64,000 bases of DNA. Source: Arthrobacter globiformis. Its GTDB lineage: Bacteria > Actinomycetota > Actinomycetes > Actinomycetales > Micrococcaceae. The notes under the pieces are model-generated. The model saw only the letters and a list, made by a program, of their open reading frames with translations, was not told where the DNA came from and did no database searches. The stretch is taken from contig NZ_QLNP01000067.1 of the NCBI RefSeq assembly GCF_003261175.1, forward strand, positions 152,078 to 216,077, written 5' to 3'. Positions within the stretch are counted from its first letter, which is position 1. Each line of letters starts with the position of its first letter. The position numbers were made by a program, and so were the translations under genes. This document shows, in pieces, positions 40,404-49,732 of the stretch.

Positions 40404-41777
40404 ATGACAAGTGTCGCGACACCTGAAGTACCAACAGATGCACGTGCGGCGGCGAGCGCCGATCGTATTTCCCTTGCAGACATCGCCAAGGCGCACAATG
40501 TCCGTTTCCTGCTGGCCACCTTCGTGGACATGACCGGCAAGCCGTGCGCCAAGCTGGTGCCGGTCGAAGCCGCCGACGAACTCGAGGCCGGGGCCATGGG
40601 ATTTGCCGGCTACGCGGCCGGCCTCATCGGCCAGAAGCCGCAGGATTCAGACCTCATTGCCGTTCCCGACCTCGCCTCCTTCACCCCCGTGCCGTTCATC
40701 AAAGAGGGCCTGGCGCTGATCCACTGCGATCCCCACGTCGACGGCAAGCCCTGGCCCTACGCGCCGCGCGTCATCCTCAAAAACACCCTCGCCCGCCTGG
40801 CTGAGCAGGGGATGCAGGCCAAGATCGGCGCCGAGGTGGAATACTTCCTCGTCAACAAGAACGACGACGGCACCCTCAGCACCGCCGACACCCGCGACGA
40901 CTCGACCCGTCCCTGCTATGACGCGCGCGGCGTCACCCGCATGTATGAGCACCTCACCGCGATCTCCACGGCCATGAACAGCCTGGGCTGGGGCAACTAC
41001 GCCAGCGACCACGAGGACGCCGCCGGCCAGTTCGAGCAAAACTTCAACTACGCCGACGCGCTGACCACGGCCGATCGCGTGGTCTCCCTGCGCTACATCC
41101 TGAACATCCTCGCCGAGCAGCGCGGCATGACGGCAACCTTCATGCCCAAGCCCTTCACCGACCGCACCGGCACGGGCCTGCACTTCCACCTGTCCCTGTG
41201 GTCAGGCTCGGAGGCCCTTTTCCCCGGGGACGACGGCGACCGCGGCCTTGGGCTGTCAGAGCTCGCCTACTCCTTTATCGGCGGCCTCCTCCAACACGCC
41301 CCGGCGCTCCAGGCCTTCCTGGCGCCGACGGTTAACTCCTACAAGCGCAGCGGTGCCACCACAAGTTCCTCCGGGGCAACGTGGTCACCCCGGAAGGCCT
41401 CCTTCGGAGGAAATGACCGCACCCACATGGTCCGCGTGCCGGACGAAAAGCGGATCGAGCTGCGGTCCGGGGACGGCTCAGCCAACCCCTACCTCGCCAT
41501 CGCCACCGCCATCGAGGCCGGGCTGGACGGCATCAGCAAGGGAACAGACCCGGGAGCCCCGTCCGGGCCGGGCGAGGCGCGGCCCGACGCCCACCTGCTG
41601 CCGGCAACGCTCCTTCACGCCGTCGAAGCCCTGCGCCGGGACCCGGTCATCCTCTCCAGCCTCAGCGGCGACGAGTCGATCGGCCACTACTACGCCGACG
41701 CCAAGGAAGAGGAGTTCCTGACCTGGCACAACCAGGTGAGTGACTGGGAAATCCGTACCTACCTGACCTCGGTCTGA
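40404..41777 (+). CDS. gmaS: type III glutamine-synthetase-like gamma-glutamylmethylamide synthetase
   Basis: The product is 457 residues from the ATG at 40404 (upstream frame discarded; GGAC is the ribosome-binding site). It has glutamine-synthetase core motifs: IGAEVEYFLV, SDHEDAAGQFEQNF, TFMPKPFTDRTGTGLHFHLSL, and NSYKRSG with RTHMVRVPDEKRIELRSGDGSANPYLA. Absence of the usual GlnA adenylylation context and the immediate mgsABC neighbours mark it as the methylamine enzyme that forms gamma-glutamylmethylamide from glutamate, methylamine and ATP. Confidence 0.9.
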   Translation: MTSVATPEVPTDARAAASADRISLADIAKAHNVRFLLATFVDMTGKPCAKLVPVEAADELEAGAMGFAGYAAGLIGQKPQDSDLIAVPDLASFTPVPFIKEGLALIHCDPHVDGKPWPYAPRVILKNTLARLAEQGMQAKIGAEVEYFLVNKNDDGTLSTADTRDDSTRPCYDARGVTRMYEHLTAISTAMNSLGWGNYASDHEDAAGQFEQNFNYADALTTADRVVSLRYILNILAEQRGMTATFMPKPFTDRTGTGLHFHLSLWSGSEALFPGDDGDRGLGLSELAYSFIGGLLQHAPALQAFLAPTVNSYKRSGATTSSSGATWSPRKASFGGNDRTHMVRVPDEKRIELRSGDGSANPYLAIATAIEAGLDGISKGTDPGAPSGPGEARPDAHLLPATLLHAVEALRRDPVILSSLSGDESIGHYYADAKEEEFLTWHNQVSDWEIRTYLTSV

Positions 41778-41836
41778 ACCGGCTCCCATCAGGAACCGGC
41801 CCCAACCAACCAGCCCACCTAGCAAAGGACCCTGAA

Positions 41837-42745
41837 ATGTGCGGAATCGCCGCGCTGCAGCTGCGCAACCCCCTGCTGCATTCCCAAATGGGCAGCCTCC
41901 TGTCCTCGATGATGTGCCAGATCGTGGACCGCGGCCCGGACTCGGCCGGCCTCGCCGTCTACGACACCCCGGGCCTCGTTTCCGGCAACACCTCCACGCT
42001 CAGCCTGCTCGGCAAAGATCAGGGCCTGCCGACGGCGGGAATCGCCGCCGCGCTGGAAAGCCTGCTGCCGGCCTTCGCCGGGACGGCAGTGAAGGTGGTG
42101 GGCGATACCACCTTCGTCAGTTCCGCCGTCGATACCGGGCTGCTCGCCAAAGCGGTCCGAGAGACCCTCCCGGACTCCACCATCATCGGCCGCGGGGAAC
42201 ACGTGGCCGTGATGAAGAGCGTGGGCCATCCGATGGACATCGCCGCCGAGCACGGGCTGGAGGCCATGTCCGGCAGCCAGGGCCTGGCCCACACCAGGAT
42301 GGCCACCGAGTCGGCCGTCACCGCCGGCGGATCCCACCCGTTCTCCGTTGCCGACGACCTGTGCCTGGTCCACAACGGCTCGTTCTCCAACCACGCCACC
42401 ATCCGGCGGGACCTGCTGCGCGAAGGCGTGGTGTTCGACTCCGACAACGACACCGAGGTAGGCGCCCGCTACATCGCCTCCCGCCTGAAGCAGGGCGACA
42501 CCCTGGAGGAAGCCCTGACCAATCTGGGCAAGGTCTTCGACGGCTTCTACACGCTCGTCGTCACCACGGCCGACAGCATGGCCGTGGTCCGCGATCCCAT
42601 CGCCTGCAAGCCGGCCATCATCGCCGAAACCGACGACTACGTGGCCATGGCCTCGGAATACCGCGCCCTGGCATCCCTGCCCGGCATCGAAACAGCCCGC
42701 ATCTTTGAACCGGAACCCGGAAAGGTCTACACATGGTCACTCTGA
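41837..42745 (+). CDS. mgsA: N-methylglutamate synthase subunit A (class II amidotransferase domain)
   Basis: This 302-residue Ntn-type glutamine amidotransferase begins MCGIAALQL, with Cys2 as the nucleophile exposed after Met removal. RGPDSAGLAVY, GLAHTRMATESAV and DLCLVHNGSFSNHATIRR are the usual substrate-binding motifs. As a free-standing subunit upstream of GXGXG and FMN synthase genes it fits MgsA, which releases methylamine from gamma-glutamylmethylamide for the synthase. It overlaps mgsB by 13 bp. Confidence 0.9.
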   Translation: MCGIAALQLRNPLLHSQMGSLLSSMMCQIVDRGPDSAGLAVYDTPGLVSGNTSTLSLLGKDQGLPTAGIAAALESLLPAFAGTAVKVVGDTTFVSSAVDTGLLAKAVRETLPDSTIIGRGEHVAVMKSVGHPMDIAAEHGLEAMSGSQGLAHTRMATESAVTAGGSHPFSVADDLCLVHNGSFSNHATIRRDLLREGVVFDSDNDTEVGARYIASRLKQGDTLEEALTNLGKVFDGFYTLVVTTADSMAVVRDPIACKPAIIAETDDYVAMASEYRALASLPGIETARIFEPEPGKVYTWSL

Positions 42746-43458
42746 TCCAATCCCAAACGCAGGACTACCCCACGGCCGCCGATGAGGCCACCGTGGACCT
42801 TGCCGACAGCCCGGTCCGCAACCTCAACCAGGCTCTGCACGGAGCAGCGCACGGCCAGTTCTGGACCGTCGAGAACCCGGGCGGAAAGCACAACCTCGCG
42901 GTCGGCATCGATGCCGAGGTGTCCGTCACCATCAACGGCCATGCCGGCTACTACGCTGCCGGGATGCACCAAAAAGGCGAGGTGACCATCTACGGCAATG
43001 CCGGCGTCGGACTCGCCGAGAACATCATGTCCGGAAAGGTCCATGTGAAGGGGGATGCCTCCCAGTCGGCCGCGGCCACCGGCCACGGCGGCCTCGTGGT
43101 GATCGACGGGAACGCCGGAGCCCGCTGCGGGATCTCTATGAAAGGCGTGGACATCGTGGTGGGCGGCAACATCGGCCACATGTCCGCATTCATGGCCCAG
43201 GCCGGCCGGCTCGTGGTCTGCGGCGACGCCGGGGACGCGCTCGGAGACTCCATCTACGAAGCCCGCATCTACGTGAAGGGAACCGTTGCTTCCCTGGGCG
43301 CGGACTGCATCGAGAAGCCAATGAGCATCGAGCACCTGGACGAACTCGCCGAACTGCTGGCCGCCGCCGGCCGCACCGACAACCCTGCGGACTTCAAGCG
43401 CTACGGCTCGGCACGGAACCTCTACCACTTCAGCGTCCACAACTCGACGTCTTACTAG
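42733..43458 (+). CDS. mgsB: N-methylglutamate synthase subunit B (GXGXG domain)
   Basis: A 241-residue right-handed beta-helix of the glutamate-synthase GXGXG type: repeated turns such as INGHAGYYAAG, IYGNAGVGLAENIMSG, VIDGNAGARCGISM and VCGDAGDALGDSIY. In N-methylglutamate synthase it is a structural subunit that joins the amidotransferase and the FMN subunit. The gene overlaps mgsA and lies 12 bp before mgsC. Confidence 0.9.
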   Translation: MVTLIQSQTQDYPTAADEATVDLADSPVRNLNQALHGAAHGQFWTVENPGGKHNLAVGIDAEVSVTINGHAGYYAAGMHQKGEVTIYGNAGVGLAENIMSGKVHVKGDASQSAAATGHGGLVVIDGNAGARCGISMKGVDIVVGGNIGHMSAFMAQAGRLVVCGDAGDALGDSIYEARIYVKGTVASLGADCIEKPMSIEHLDELAELLAAAGRTDNPADFKRYGSARNLYHFSVHNSTSY

Positions 43459-43470
43459 AAGGACAACGCC

Positions 43471-44832
43471 ATGACCATCACCTCCCTGGGCGCCCCGTCA
43501 ACCCTCCCCGCACGGCAGGTCGAAGAACTGGGCCTGCGCGAATCGGCCACGTTCGACCGCGCCACCATCGCCGACATCCAGCGGGCCGCCGCGACCGGCG
43601 TCTACGACATCCGCGGCTGGGGAGCGAAGCGCAAGGTCCCGCACTTCGATGACCTGCTGTTCCTCGGCGCCTCCATGTCCCGCTACCCGCTGGAGGGCTA
43701 CCGCGAAAAGTGCGATACCGACGTCGTCCTCGGTGACCGCTACGCCTCGCGGCCGCTGCACCTGCAGACTCCGGTGACCATCGCCGGCATGAGCTTCGGT
43801 GCATTGTCCGCCAACGCCAAGGAGGCACTGGGCCGCGGCGCCAGCGAGGTGGGGACCTCCACCACCACTGGTGACGGCGGCATGACCCCCGAGGAGCGGG
43901 GACAGTCCAAGCACCTCGTGTACCAGTACCTGCCGTCGCGCTACGGAATGAACCCGGACGACCTCCGCAAGGCAGACGCGATCGAAGTGGTCCTCGGCCA
44001 GGGCGCCAAGCCCGGAGGCGGCGGCATGCTCCTCGGCCAGAAGATCACGGAGCGCGTAGCCCGCATGCGCACCCTGCCGGTGGGAATCGACCAGCGTTCG
44101 GCCAGCCGGCACCCCGACTGGACCGGGCCGGACGACCTGGAGATCAAAATCGGCGAACTCCGTGAAATCACCGACTGGAAAACGCCCATTTACGTCAAGA
44201 TCGGCGCCTCCCGGCCCTACTACGACACCGCCCTGGCCGTGAAGGCCGGCGCCGACGTCGTCGTCGTCGATGGCATGCAGGGCGGCACCGCGGCCACGCA
44301 GCAGGTCTTCATCGAAAACGTCGGGATCCCCACGCTAGCCGCCATCCCGCAGGCCGTCCAGGCACTGCAGGAACTCGGTCTGCACCGCAAGGTCCAGCTC
44401 ATCGTCTCCGGCGGCATCCGCACCGGGGCCGACGTCGCCAAGGCCATGGCCCTCGGCGCCGACGCTGTAGCCATCGGCACGGCAGCGCTGATCGCACTGG
44501 GCGATAACGACCCCCGGTACGCCGCCGAATACGCTGCAATGGGATCGGCCGCGGGCTTCTACGACGACTTCCAGGACGGCCGGGATCCCGCCGGCATCAC
44601 CACCCAGGATCCTGAGCTCTCCTCGCGGCTTGACCCCATCGCGGGCGGCCGACGCCTGGCCAACTACCTGCGCGTTCTGACCATGGAAGCGCAGACCATC
44701 GCCCGGGCCTGCGGAAAGTCGCACCTGCGCAACCTCGAGCCGGAAGACCTGGTGGCCCTCACCATCGAGGCGTCGGCCATGGCCCGCGTTCCGCTCGCCG
44801 GCACCAGCTGGATCCCCGGAGCGAAGCAATGA
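43471..44832 (+). CDS. mgsC: N-methylglutamate synthase subunit C (FMN-binding glutamate-synthase domain)
   Basis: The 453-residue protein is the FMN/Fe-S catalytic domain of the glutamate synthase family: TPVTIAGMSFGALSANAKEAL, STTTGDGGMTPEERGQSK, GQGAKPGGGGMLLGQK, DVVVVDGMQGGTAATQQVF and VSGGIRTGADVAKAMALGADAV. It condenses methylamine with 2-oxoglutarate-derived imine to give N-methylglutamate. The stop overlaps the following oxidase start by 4 bp, so oxidation of the product is likely coupled. Confidence 0.92.
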   Translation: MTITSLGAPSTLPARQVEELGLRESATFDRATIADIQRAAATGVYDIRGWGAKRKVPHFDDLLFLGASMSRYPLEGYREKCDTDVVLGDRYASRPLHLQTPVTIAGMSFGALSANAKEALGRGASEVGTSTTTGDGGMTPEERGQSKHLVYQYLPSRYGMNPDDLRKADAIEVVLGQGAKPGGGGMLLGQKITERVARMRTLPVGIDQRSASRHPDWTGPDDLEIKIGELREITDWKTPIYVKIGASRPYYDTALAVKAGADVVVVDGMQGGTAATQQVFIENVGIPTLAAIPQAVQALQELGLHRKVQLIVSGGIRTGADVAKAMALGADAVAIGTAALIALGDNDPRYAAEYAAMGSAAGFYDDFQDGRDPAGITTQDPELSSRLDPIAGGRRLANYLRVLTMEAQTIARACGKSHLRNLEPEDLVALTIEASAMARVPLAGTSWIPGAKQ

Positions 44833-45983
44833 CGGAATCCTCCGAGTATGTGGTGGTGGGCGCCGGCCTGGCCGGCGCCGCCACCGCTTGGCACCTCGCA
44901 TCCCGCGGCCACGAGGTAACCCTGGTGGAGCGCAACGTTCCGGCCAGCCACGACGGCAGCTCCCACGGCTCGGCGCGGATCTTCCGCTACGCCTATCCCG
45001 ATGCGTTTTATACGCGGGCAGTCCTCGAGTCCAAGACGCTGTGGGATGAGCTGGACCGCGCCAGCGACCTGAGCCTGATCACGCCGTTCGGCGCCGTGGA
45101 CTACGGGTCCCGACGGCAGCCGGAGCAGCTGGCCGGAGTCCTCGCCGGTGCCGGGGTTGAACACGAACTCCTTACCGCGGCCGGGGCCCGGGCGCGGTGG
45201 CCGCACATCGCCTTCGACACCCCCGTGCTCTGGCACCCCGGTGCCGGGGTGATCGACGCCGAGACCTCGGTTCGCGCCATGGTCGACCTAGCCGTGGGGC
45301 AGGGGGCCGTGTTGAAGACCGGCTGGAACGTCACGGGCGTGGAGGAGGAGGGCGCCGGCTACCGTGTGCTGTCCGACGGCGGCGAGTCGGTACTCGCCGG
45401 GAATGTCGTGGTCACCGCCGGCGGCTGGCTTCCGCATCTGCTGGGACGCCTTTCGCTGCCGGCCGGGTTCCTCGCGGGGATGCCGGAGATCACCGTCCGG
45501 CAGGAGCAGGCCTTCCACTTCCGGTACCGCGACGACAGTCCCTGGCCGACGTTCATACACAAGGGCCCGGAAATCCAGACATACGGACTGCCCGGAGGTC
45601 GGGACGCGGGCTTCGCCGGCCAGAAAGTGGCCGAGTACAACGGTGGCGGCCTCATTCCCTCCGCCGCCCGGCAGACCGGCGTCGTGGAGCCGGCCAATCG
45701 CCGGCGGGTGGTGGAGTACGTGCGGAAGTACCTCCCGGGACTGGACCCTGAGCCTTACGCCGAAACCACGTGCCTCTTCACCAACACGCCCAACGAGGAT
45801 TTCATCATTGACAGGGCGGGGGGCGTCACAGTGGTCTCGCCGTGCTCAGGCCACGGCGCCAAATTTGCGCCGCTGATCGGGCAGTGGGCGGCGGATCTTG
45901 CCACCCGTGCGGCAGACCTGCCCGGCCGGTTCCGCCCGGCGGGGAGCGGCGTCAAAGCCGGCGCCAGCGCAGGCACCCGCTGA
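44829..45983 (+). CDS. monomeric sarcosine-oxidase-like FAD amine oxidase
   Basis: This 384-residue flavoprotein has an N-terminal Rossmann motif (YVVVGAGLAGAATAWHLASRG, here residues 7-27) and the C-terminal pattern CLFTNTPNEDFIID with SGHGAKF. Cys315 aligns with the cysteine that binds FAD covalently in monomeric sarcosine oxidase. Directly coupled to mgsC, it may oxidise N-methylglutamate back to glutamate plus formaldehyde, a job done in most bacteria by the four-subunit MgdABCD, which is absent here. Sarcosine or N-methyltryptophan are alternatives. Confidence 0.88.
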   Translation: MTESSEYVVVGAGLAGAATAWHLASRGHEVTLVERNVPASHDGSSHGSARIFRYAYPDAFYTRAVLESKTLWDELDRASDLSLITPFGAVDYGSRRQPEQLAGVLAGAGVEHELLTAAGARARWPHIAFDTPVLWHPGAGVIDAETSVRAMVDLAVGQGAVLKTGWNVTGVEEEGAGYRVLSDGGESVLAGNVVVTAGGWLPHLLGRLSLPAGFLAGMPEITVRQEQAFHFRYRDDSPWPTFIHKGPEIQTYGLPGGRDAGFAGQKVAEYNGGGLIPSAARQTGVVEPANRRRVVEYVRKYLPGLDPEPYAETTCLFTNTPNEDFIIDRAGGVTVVSPCSGHGAKFAPLIGQWAADLATRAADLPGRFRPAGSGVKAGASAGTR

Positions 45984-46025
45984 TTCCTGACATCCACGAA
46001 CACTCCAAGAGAAACGGACCAGCCA

Positions 46026-47312
46026 GTGACCTCCTGGGCGACCAAACCCGCAACTGACACCGTAACCGGCCTCATGCGGGACATCTCCGGCATCGGAACC
46101 GACGCCCACCGTGGCGGCTACTCCAGGCCGGTCTTCTCCACAGCCGAAACCGAGCTTCGGGCGTGGTTCACGGAGCAGGCCGAACGGCGTGGGCTGGATG
46201 TCAATACCGATGAGAACGGCATCATCTGGGCTTGGTGGGACACGGCCACCGGCACCCGCCGGGACGCCGTCGTCACTGGCAGCCACCTGGACTCGGTGCC
46301 CGGCGGCGGCGAGTATGACGGGCCGCTGGGGGTGGCCTCAGCGCTTGTCGCCGTGGACCTCCTGAAAAACCGCGGGTTCCGTCCCCGGCGGCCCCTGGCC
46401 ATTGCTGTCTTCCCGGAGGAGGAAGGCTCCCGCTTCGGCGTCGCCTGTCTGGGGTCGCGGCTGCTCACCGGCGCGCTGGACCCGAACAAGGCCCGCAACC
46501 TGAAGGACGTGGACGGCAACACATACGCCGACGTGGCTGCAGCCAACGGCCAGGACCCGCGGTTCATCGGCGCCGACCACAAAGCGCTTAGCCAGCTGGG
46601 CCTGTTCGTCGAACTGCACGTCGAGCAGGGGAGGGGGCTGGCCGATCTCGGCCAGCCGGTGGCCATCGGCTCCTCGATCCTGGGCCACGGCAGGTGGAAA
46701 CTGTCGGTCCACGGCCAGGGTAACCACGCCGGAACCACGCTCATGAAGGACCGCAGGGATCCCATGATTGCCGCCGCCAAGATCATGGTGGGCATCCGGG
46801 ACACCGCCGCGAAGTACCGGGACGCACGGGCCACCGTGGGCAGGCTCCGGCCAGTCCCCGGCGGCACCAACGTCATTGCCTCCCGGGTTGATATGTGGAT
46901 CGACGTCCGGCACCCGCGTGATGAGGTCACCGCTGCCCTGGTGGAATCCATCCACCTCAACGCCCAGGTGATGGCGGCGGAGGAAAGCTGCACGGTGACG
47001 TTCGGCGTCGAATCCCTCAGCCCCACGGTGCATTTCGACGCCGGACTACGGGACCAGCTCGAGATGCTGCTCCCGGAGGCGCCGGTCCTGGACACCGGGG
47101 CGGGCCACGACGCGGGCGTACTCGCCAGTCACATTCCCACGGCCATGCTGTTCGTCCGGAACCCGACCGGGATCTCGCATTCGCCCGAGGAACTGGTGGA
47201 GGACACTGATGCCGAGGCGGGCGCGGCGGCGCTGGCGGATACCCTCGCGGGCCTGCTGAGAGCAGCCAGGGTGCTCGGATCCGATCTGCAGGCTCCGCCT
47301 ATGATGGCTTGA
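46026..47312 (+). CDS. M20-family Zn amidohydrolase (allantoate amidohydrolase / N-carbamoylase-like)
   Basis: The product is 428 residues from GTG 46026. Metal ligands are visible in TGSHLDSVPGGGEYDGPLG (His, Asp), FPEEEGSRFG (Glu-Glu), FVELHVEQG (His, Glu) and the C-terminal GISHSPEE His; HGQGNHAGTT is the dimer/substrate loop. Family members hydrolyse allantoate, N-carbamoyl or N-formyl/formimino amino acids. It follows the FAD oxidase and is coupled to the regulator gene. In related genomes a close homologue sits in hut clusters, so a formyl- or formimino-glutamate substrate is possible. Confidence 0.88.
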   Translation: MTSWATKPATDTVTGLMRDISGIGTDAHRGGYSRPVFSTAETELRAWFTEQAERRGLDVNTDENGIIWAWWDTATGTRRDAVVTGSHLDSVPGGGEYDGPLGVASALVAVDLLKNRGFRPRRPLAIAVFPEEEGSRFGVACLGSRLLTGALDPNKARNLKDVDGNTYADVAAANGQDPRFIGADHKALSQLGLFVELHVEQGRGLADLGQPVAIGSSILGHGRWKLSVHGQGNHAGTTLMKDRRDPMIAAAKIMVGIRDTAAKYRDARATVGRLRPVPGGTNVIASRVDMWIDVRHPRDEVTAALVESIHLNAQVMAAEESCTVTFGVESLSPTVHFDAGLRDQLEMLLPEAPVLDTGAGHDAGVLASHIPTAMLFVRNPTGISHSPEELVEDTDAEAGAAALADTLAGLLRAARVLGSDLQAPPMMA

Positions 47313-47932
47313 TGACGGATCAGGCTGGTGAAGTGAGGGACATGGCCGCTGAGGACACCGACGACGGCGTGGCCGGCAAGCTGGAGCGGATCATTGCCGG
47401 CCAGGTCCGGCACTACCGGACCGCGAACGGGCTCTCCGCGTCGGAGCTGGCCTCCCGGACCGGCATGTCCAAGGCGATGATCTCCAAGATTGAAACCGCC
47501 AGCACATCGTGTTCCCTCACCACGCTCCAGCGCCTGGCGGACGGGCTCAAGATTCCGGTCACCGCGCTGTTCCGCGGCGCGGACACAGACCGGGACGCCA
47601 CCTTCACCAAGAACGGCCAGGGCAGCCTGACGGTTCGCAGCGGAACGCAGCACGGGCACGAATACCGGGTGCTCGGGACGCTCAAGGGCCGGACCGACGC
47701 CTTGGAGCCGACGCTGGTGACACTGACCGACGCGTCCGACGTCTTCCCGCTGTTCCAGCACCCCGGCACGGAATTCATCTACATGCTCGCCGGCAAAATG
47801 ACCTACGGCCACGGCGCGTACGAATACTCGATGGAACCCGGCGACTCCCTGCTCCTGGACGGGGAAGGGCCGCACGGTCCCCTCGAACTGCTGGAGCTGC
47901 CCATCCGGTTCCTGGCTGTGGCAGCAAAGTAA
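47312..47932 (+). CDS. XRE-cupin transcriptional regulator
   Basis: I chose ATG 47312, whose A is the last base of the preceding stop (TGATG); a TTG at 47309 is equally open. The product (206 residues) has an XRE HTH (LSASELASRTGMSKAMISKIETAST) and a C-terminal cupin (FQHPGTEFIYMLAGKMTYGHG, MEPGDSLLLDGEGPHGP). Regulators of this class usually respond to a small amine or amino acid and control the adjacent catabolic operon, here probably gmaS-mgs and possibly the divergent N-demethylase operon. Confidence 0.92.
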   Translation: MTDQAGEVRDMAAEDTDDGVAGKLERIIAGQVRHYRTANGLSASELASRTGMSKAMISKIETASTSCSLTTLQRLADGLKIPVTALFRGADTDRDATFTKNGQGSLTVRSGTQHGHEYRVLGTLKGRTDALEPTLVTLTDASDVFPLFQHPGTEFIYMLAGKMTYGHGAYEYSMEPGDSLLLDGEGPHGPLELLELPIRFLAVAAK

Positions 47933-48623
47933 TTGAATCTCCCTTGCGCGACACCGCTTGTCGGCACGAACCTGGCGGGACGCCTTCAGAGTGCCGGTAA
48001 GGCGCTGGTGAGTGCAGCGGGCCAGTTGGGGGGCCGCGGAGACAAAAACGGGACCGACGCCGCAGCTCCTGCCCCTCCTCACGGACCCGTTCTGAACGCC
48101 TGTGAGGATTGTCGTGGCTGGTCCGGGACTGGCTGGATGTTCTGTGCTCGGTGGAGCGAAGTCTTGGTCATGCTCTCTTCCACTGTCTGCACCATGTGAT
48201 GGTCGAAGGGAGGCCGCAACGCTATGAGGTTCAATGAATCCGAGTCCTCGGCTTGGTCCGCACATCACTGCTCGGCGCATTTCGTGAGTTGGGTTGAGCC
48301 CGGGAACGTCCTCTCGTCGCAGCTGGCCTGCGCGGCTGCTGGTGGTGGAGAGGGATCCCCAGTGCCGCAAAAGGATCGTCACGATTGTATGGGTTGGGGC
48401 GCAAAGTGCTCACAAAAGAGGGTGTGGACTGGGCCGGATTGGGGATGTTTTTGGGGGAGGGGCGGATTTTCAGGGGGAGCGGCTGGTTCGAGTCCCCTTA
48501 GCTCCACAAATTGCAGGGCATTCTGTATTAGTCGATCCCCTGAATAAACACTTTTGTAACACTTTGCCTATGAAGCGGCCCTGATTGAAGTAATCATGGG
48601 TCCGATTGTAGTGAGACCTGCAA
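47933..48623. other. gene-free stretch after the methylamine operon
   Basis: No gene is supported. Short frames have no ribosome-binding site and codon use unlike the neighbours. The catabolic island appears to end here, and decayed sequence begins. Confidence 0.45.
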
Positions 48624-49262
48624 GTGGTGAAGAGTCGGCGACCGCCCCAGGGACACAGGGTTTTCCGCAAATTGCCCGGGCGGGCGGCTGGCATCGCCAT
48701 CGCCCAGTTCCTGATCGCCTGCCTGGCCGTCATGCAGATCGGGTCCGAATACGGCATCCGCATGATCTCCACGACCCTCACTGTCGTGCCTCGCCGGATC
48801 ACCGCCATCCTGGCCAAGACCCTCGTCATCGCCGGGACATCCTTCATTGTCGGCGTCGTCGCGGCTCTCATCTTGTACGTGGCCGTCCAGCCGATGCTGG
48901 AGCCCAAGGACCTCGACTACGCGATCACGGCCGACGGCGTCATCCCAAGCATCCTCAGAACCGGCGCCTTCCTGACCATGATCGCCATCCTTGGCCTGGG
49001 CATCGGAGCCATGCTCCGCAACAGCCCCGGCGCCATCATGACGACCCTCGGGCTGCTGCTCGTCGTCCCGATAGTGCTCGCGATCCTGTCCGGCCACAAC
49101 GAACTGTTCATGGACATCAGCCGCTACCTGCCATCCAACGCCGGCATGGACTTCGTCGCCATCGAGACCCTGCCTGAGCACCCCAATCAGGGCCAGGCCG
49201 GCCTGGTAATGCCTGGATGGCCGACATTAGACTTGATCGGGCAGCCTGAGGACGGCTGCTGA
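48624..49262 (+). pseudogene. ABC-2 type permease fragment (5'-truncated)
   Basis: The frame encodes about 190 residues of a permease with at least four membrane segments (AGIAIAQFLIACLAVMQIG, TLVIAGTSFIVGVVAALILYV, AFLTMIAILGLGIGAML, TTLGLLLVVPIVLAIL) and the IRMISTTLTVVPRR loop typical of ABC-2 permeases. The expected first membrane segment and start are missing, and the N-terminal 20 residues look foreign. No ATPase gene is adjacent. It is probably a non-functional remnant. Confidence 0.65.
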
Positions 49263-49283
49263 CTGGATTTCATGGGGGGACAC

Positions 49284-49682
49284 ATGCCAAGCACTGACGA
49301 TCAGGTCCGCGGCGCGCACGAGGAGGCGCTGGCGCGGGGAGAGAAGCGTGTGTTGAGCCGCGCCGTGGACGGCAGGCTTCACAGCTACGCCAAGGACGAG
49401 ATCGGTATCGTCACCGCCAGCTCCCAGCCCCAAGTGCGCTCGGCTGTCGGCTTCACCGTGATGGCTGTCTTCTTTGTGGCCTTCGCGGTGGGCTCGGTCC
49501 TGCTGGTGTTTGCCCCGACGGGCCGCGGCCAAGACCCGCTTTGGGGCGCCCTTTTTCTGACAGCAGCATCGGCCGGAGGCGTGGCCTACAGCGCACGAAT
49601 GGCCAGCACAGCAGCCAAGGCGAGGCGCTTGCGCAAGGAGCGCGGCGTGCCTGAGCCGACCGCCAAGCAGTTCGACTGGTAA
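49284..49682 (+). CDS. small two-helix membrane protein
   Basis: The ATG at 49284 is preferred because GGGGGGA lies 4 nt upstream; an ATG four codons earlier is possible. The 132-residue product has two membrane segments (VGFTVMAVFFVAFAVGSVLLVF and WGALFLTAASAGGVAYSA) between a charged N-terminus and a basic C-tail (ARRLRKERGVPEP). No family is recognised. It lies 21 bp after the broken permease frame. Confidence 0.6.
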   Translation: MPSTDDQVRGAHEEALARGEKRVLSRAVDGRLHSYAKDEIGIVTASSQPQVRSAVGFTVMAVFFVAFAVGSVLLVFAPTGRGQDPLWGALFLTAASAGGVAYSARMASTAAKARRLRKERGVPEPTAKQFDW

Positions 49683-49732
49683 GTTCCCCGGTCGAGCTCC
49701 AAGACGGCTGACCAGCCGCACACAAAGCAGGT

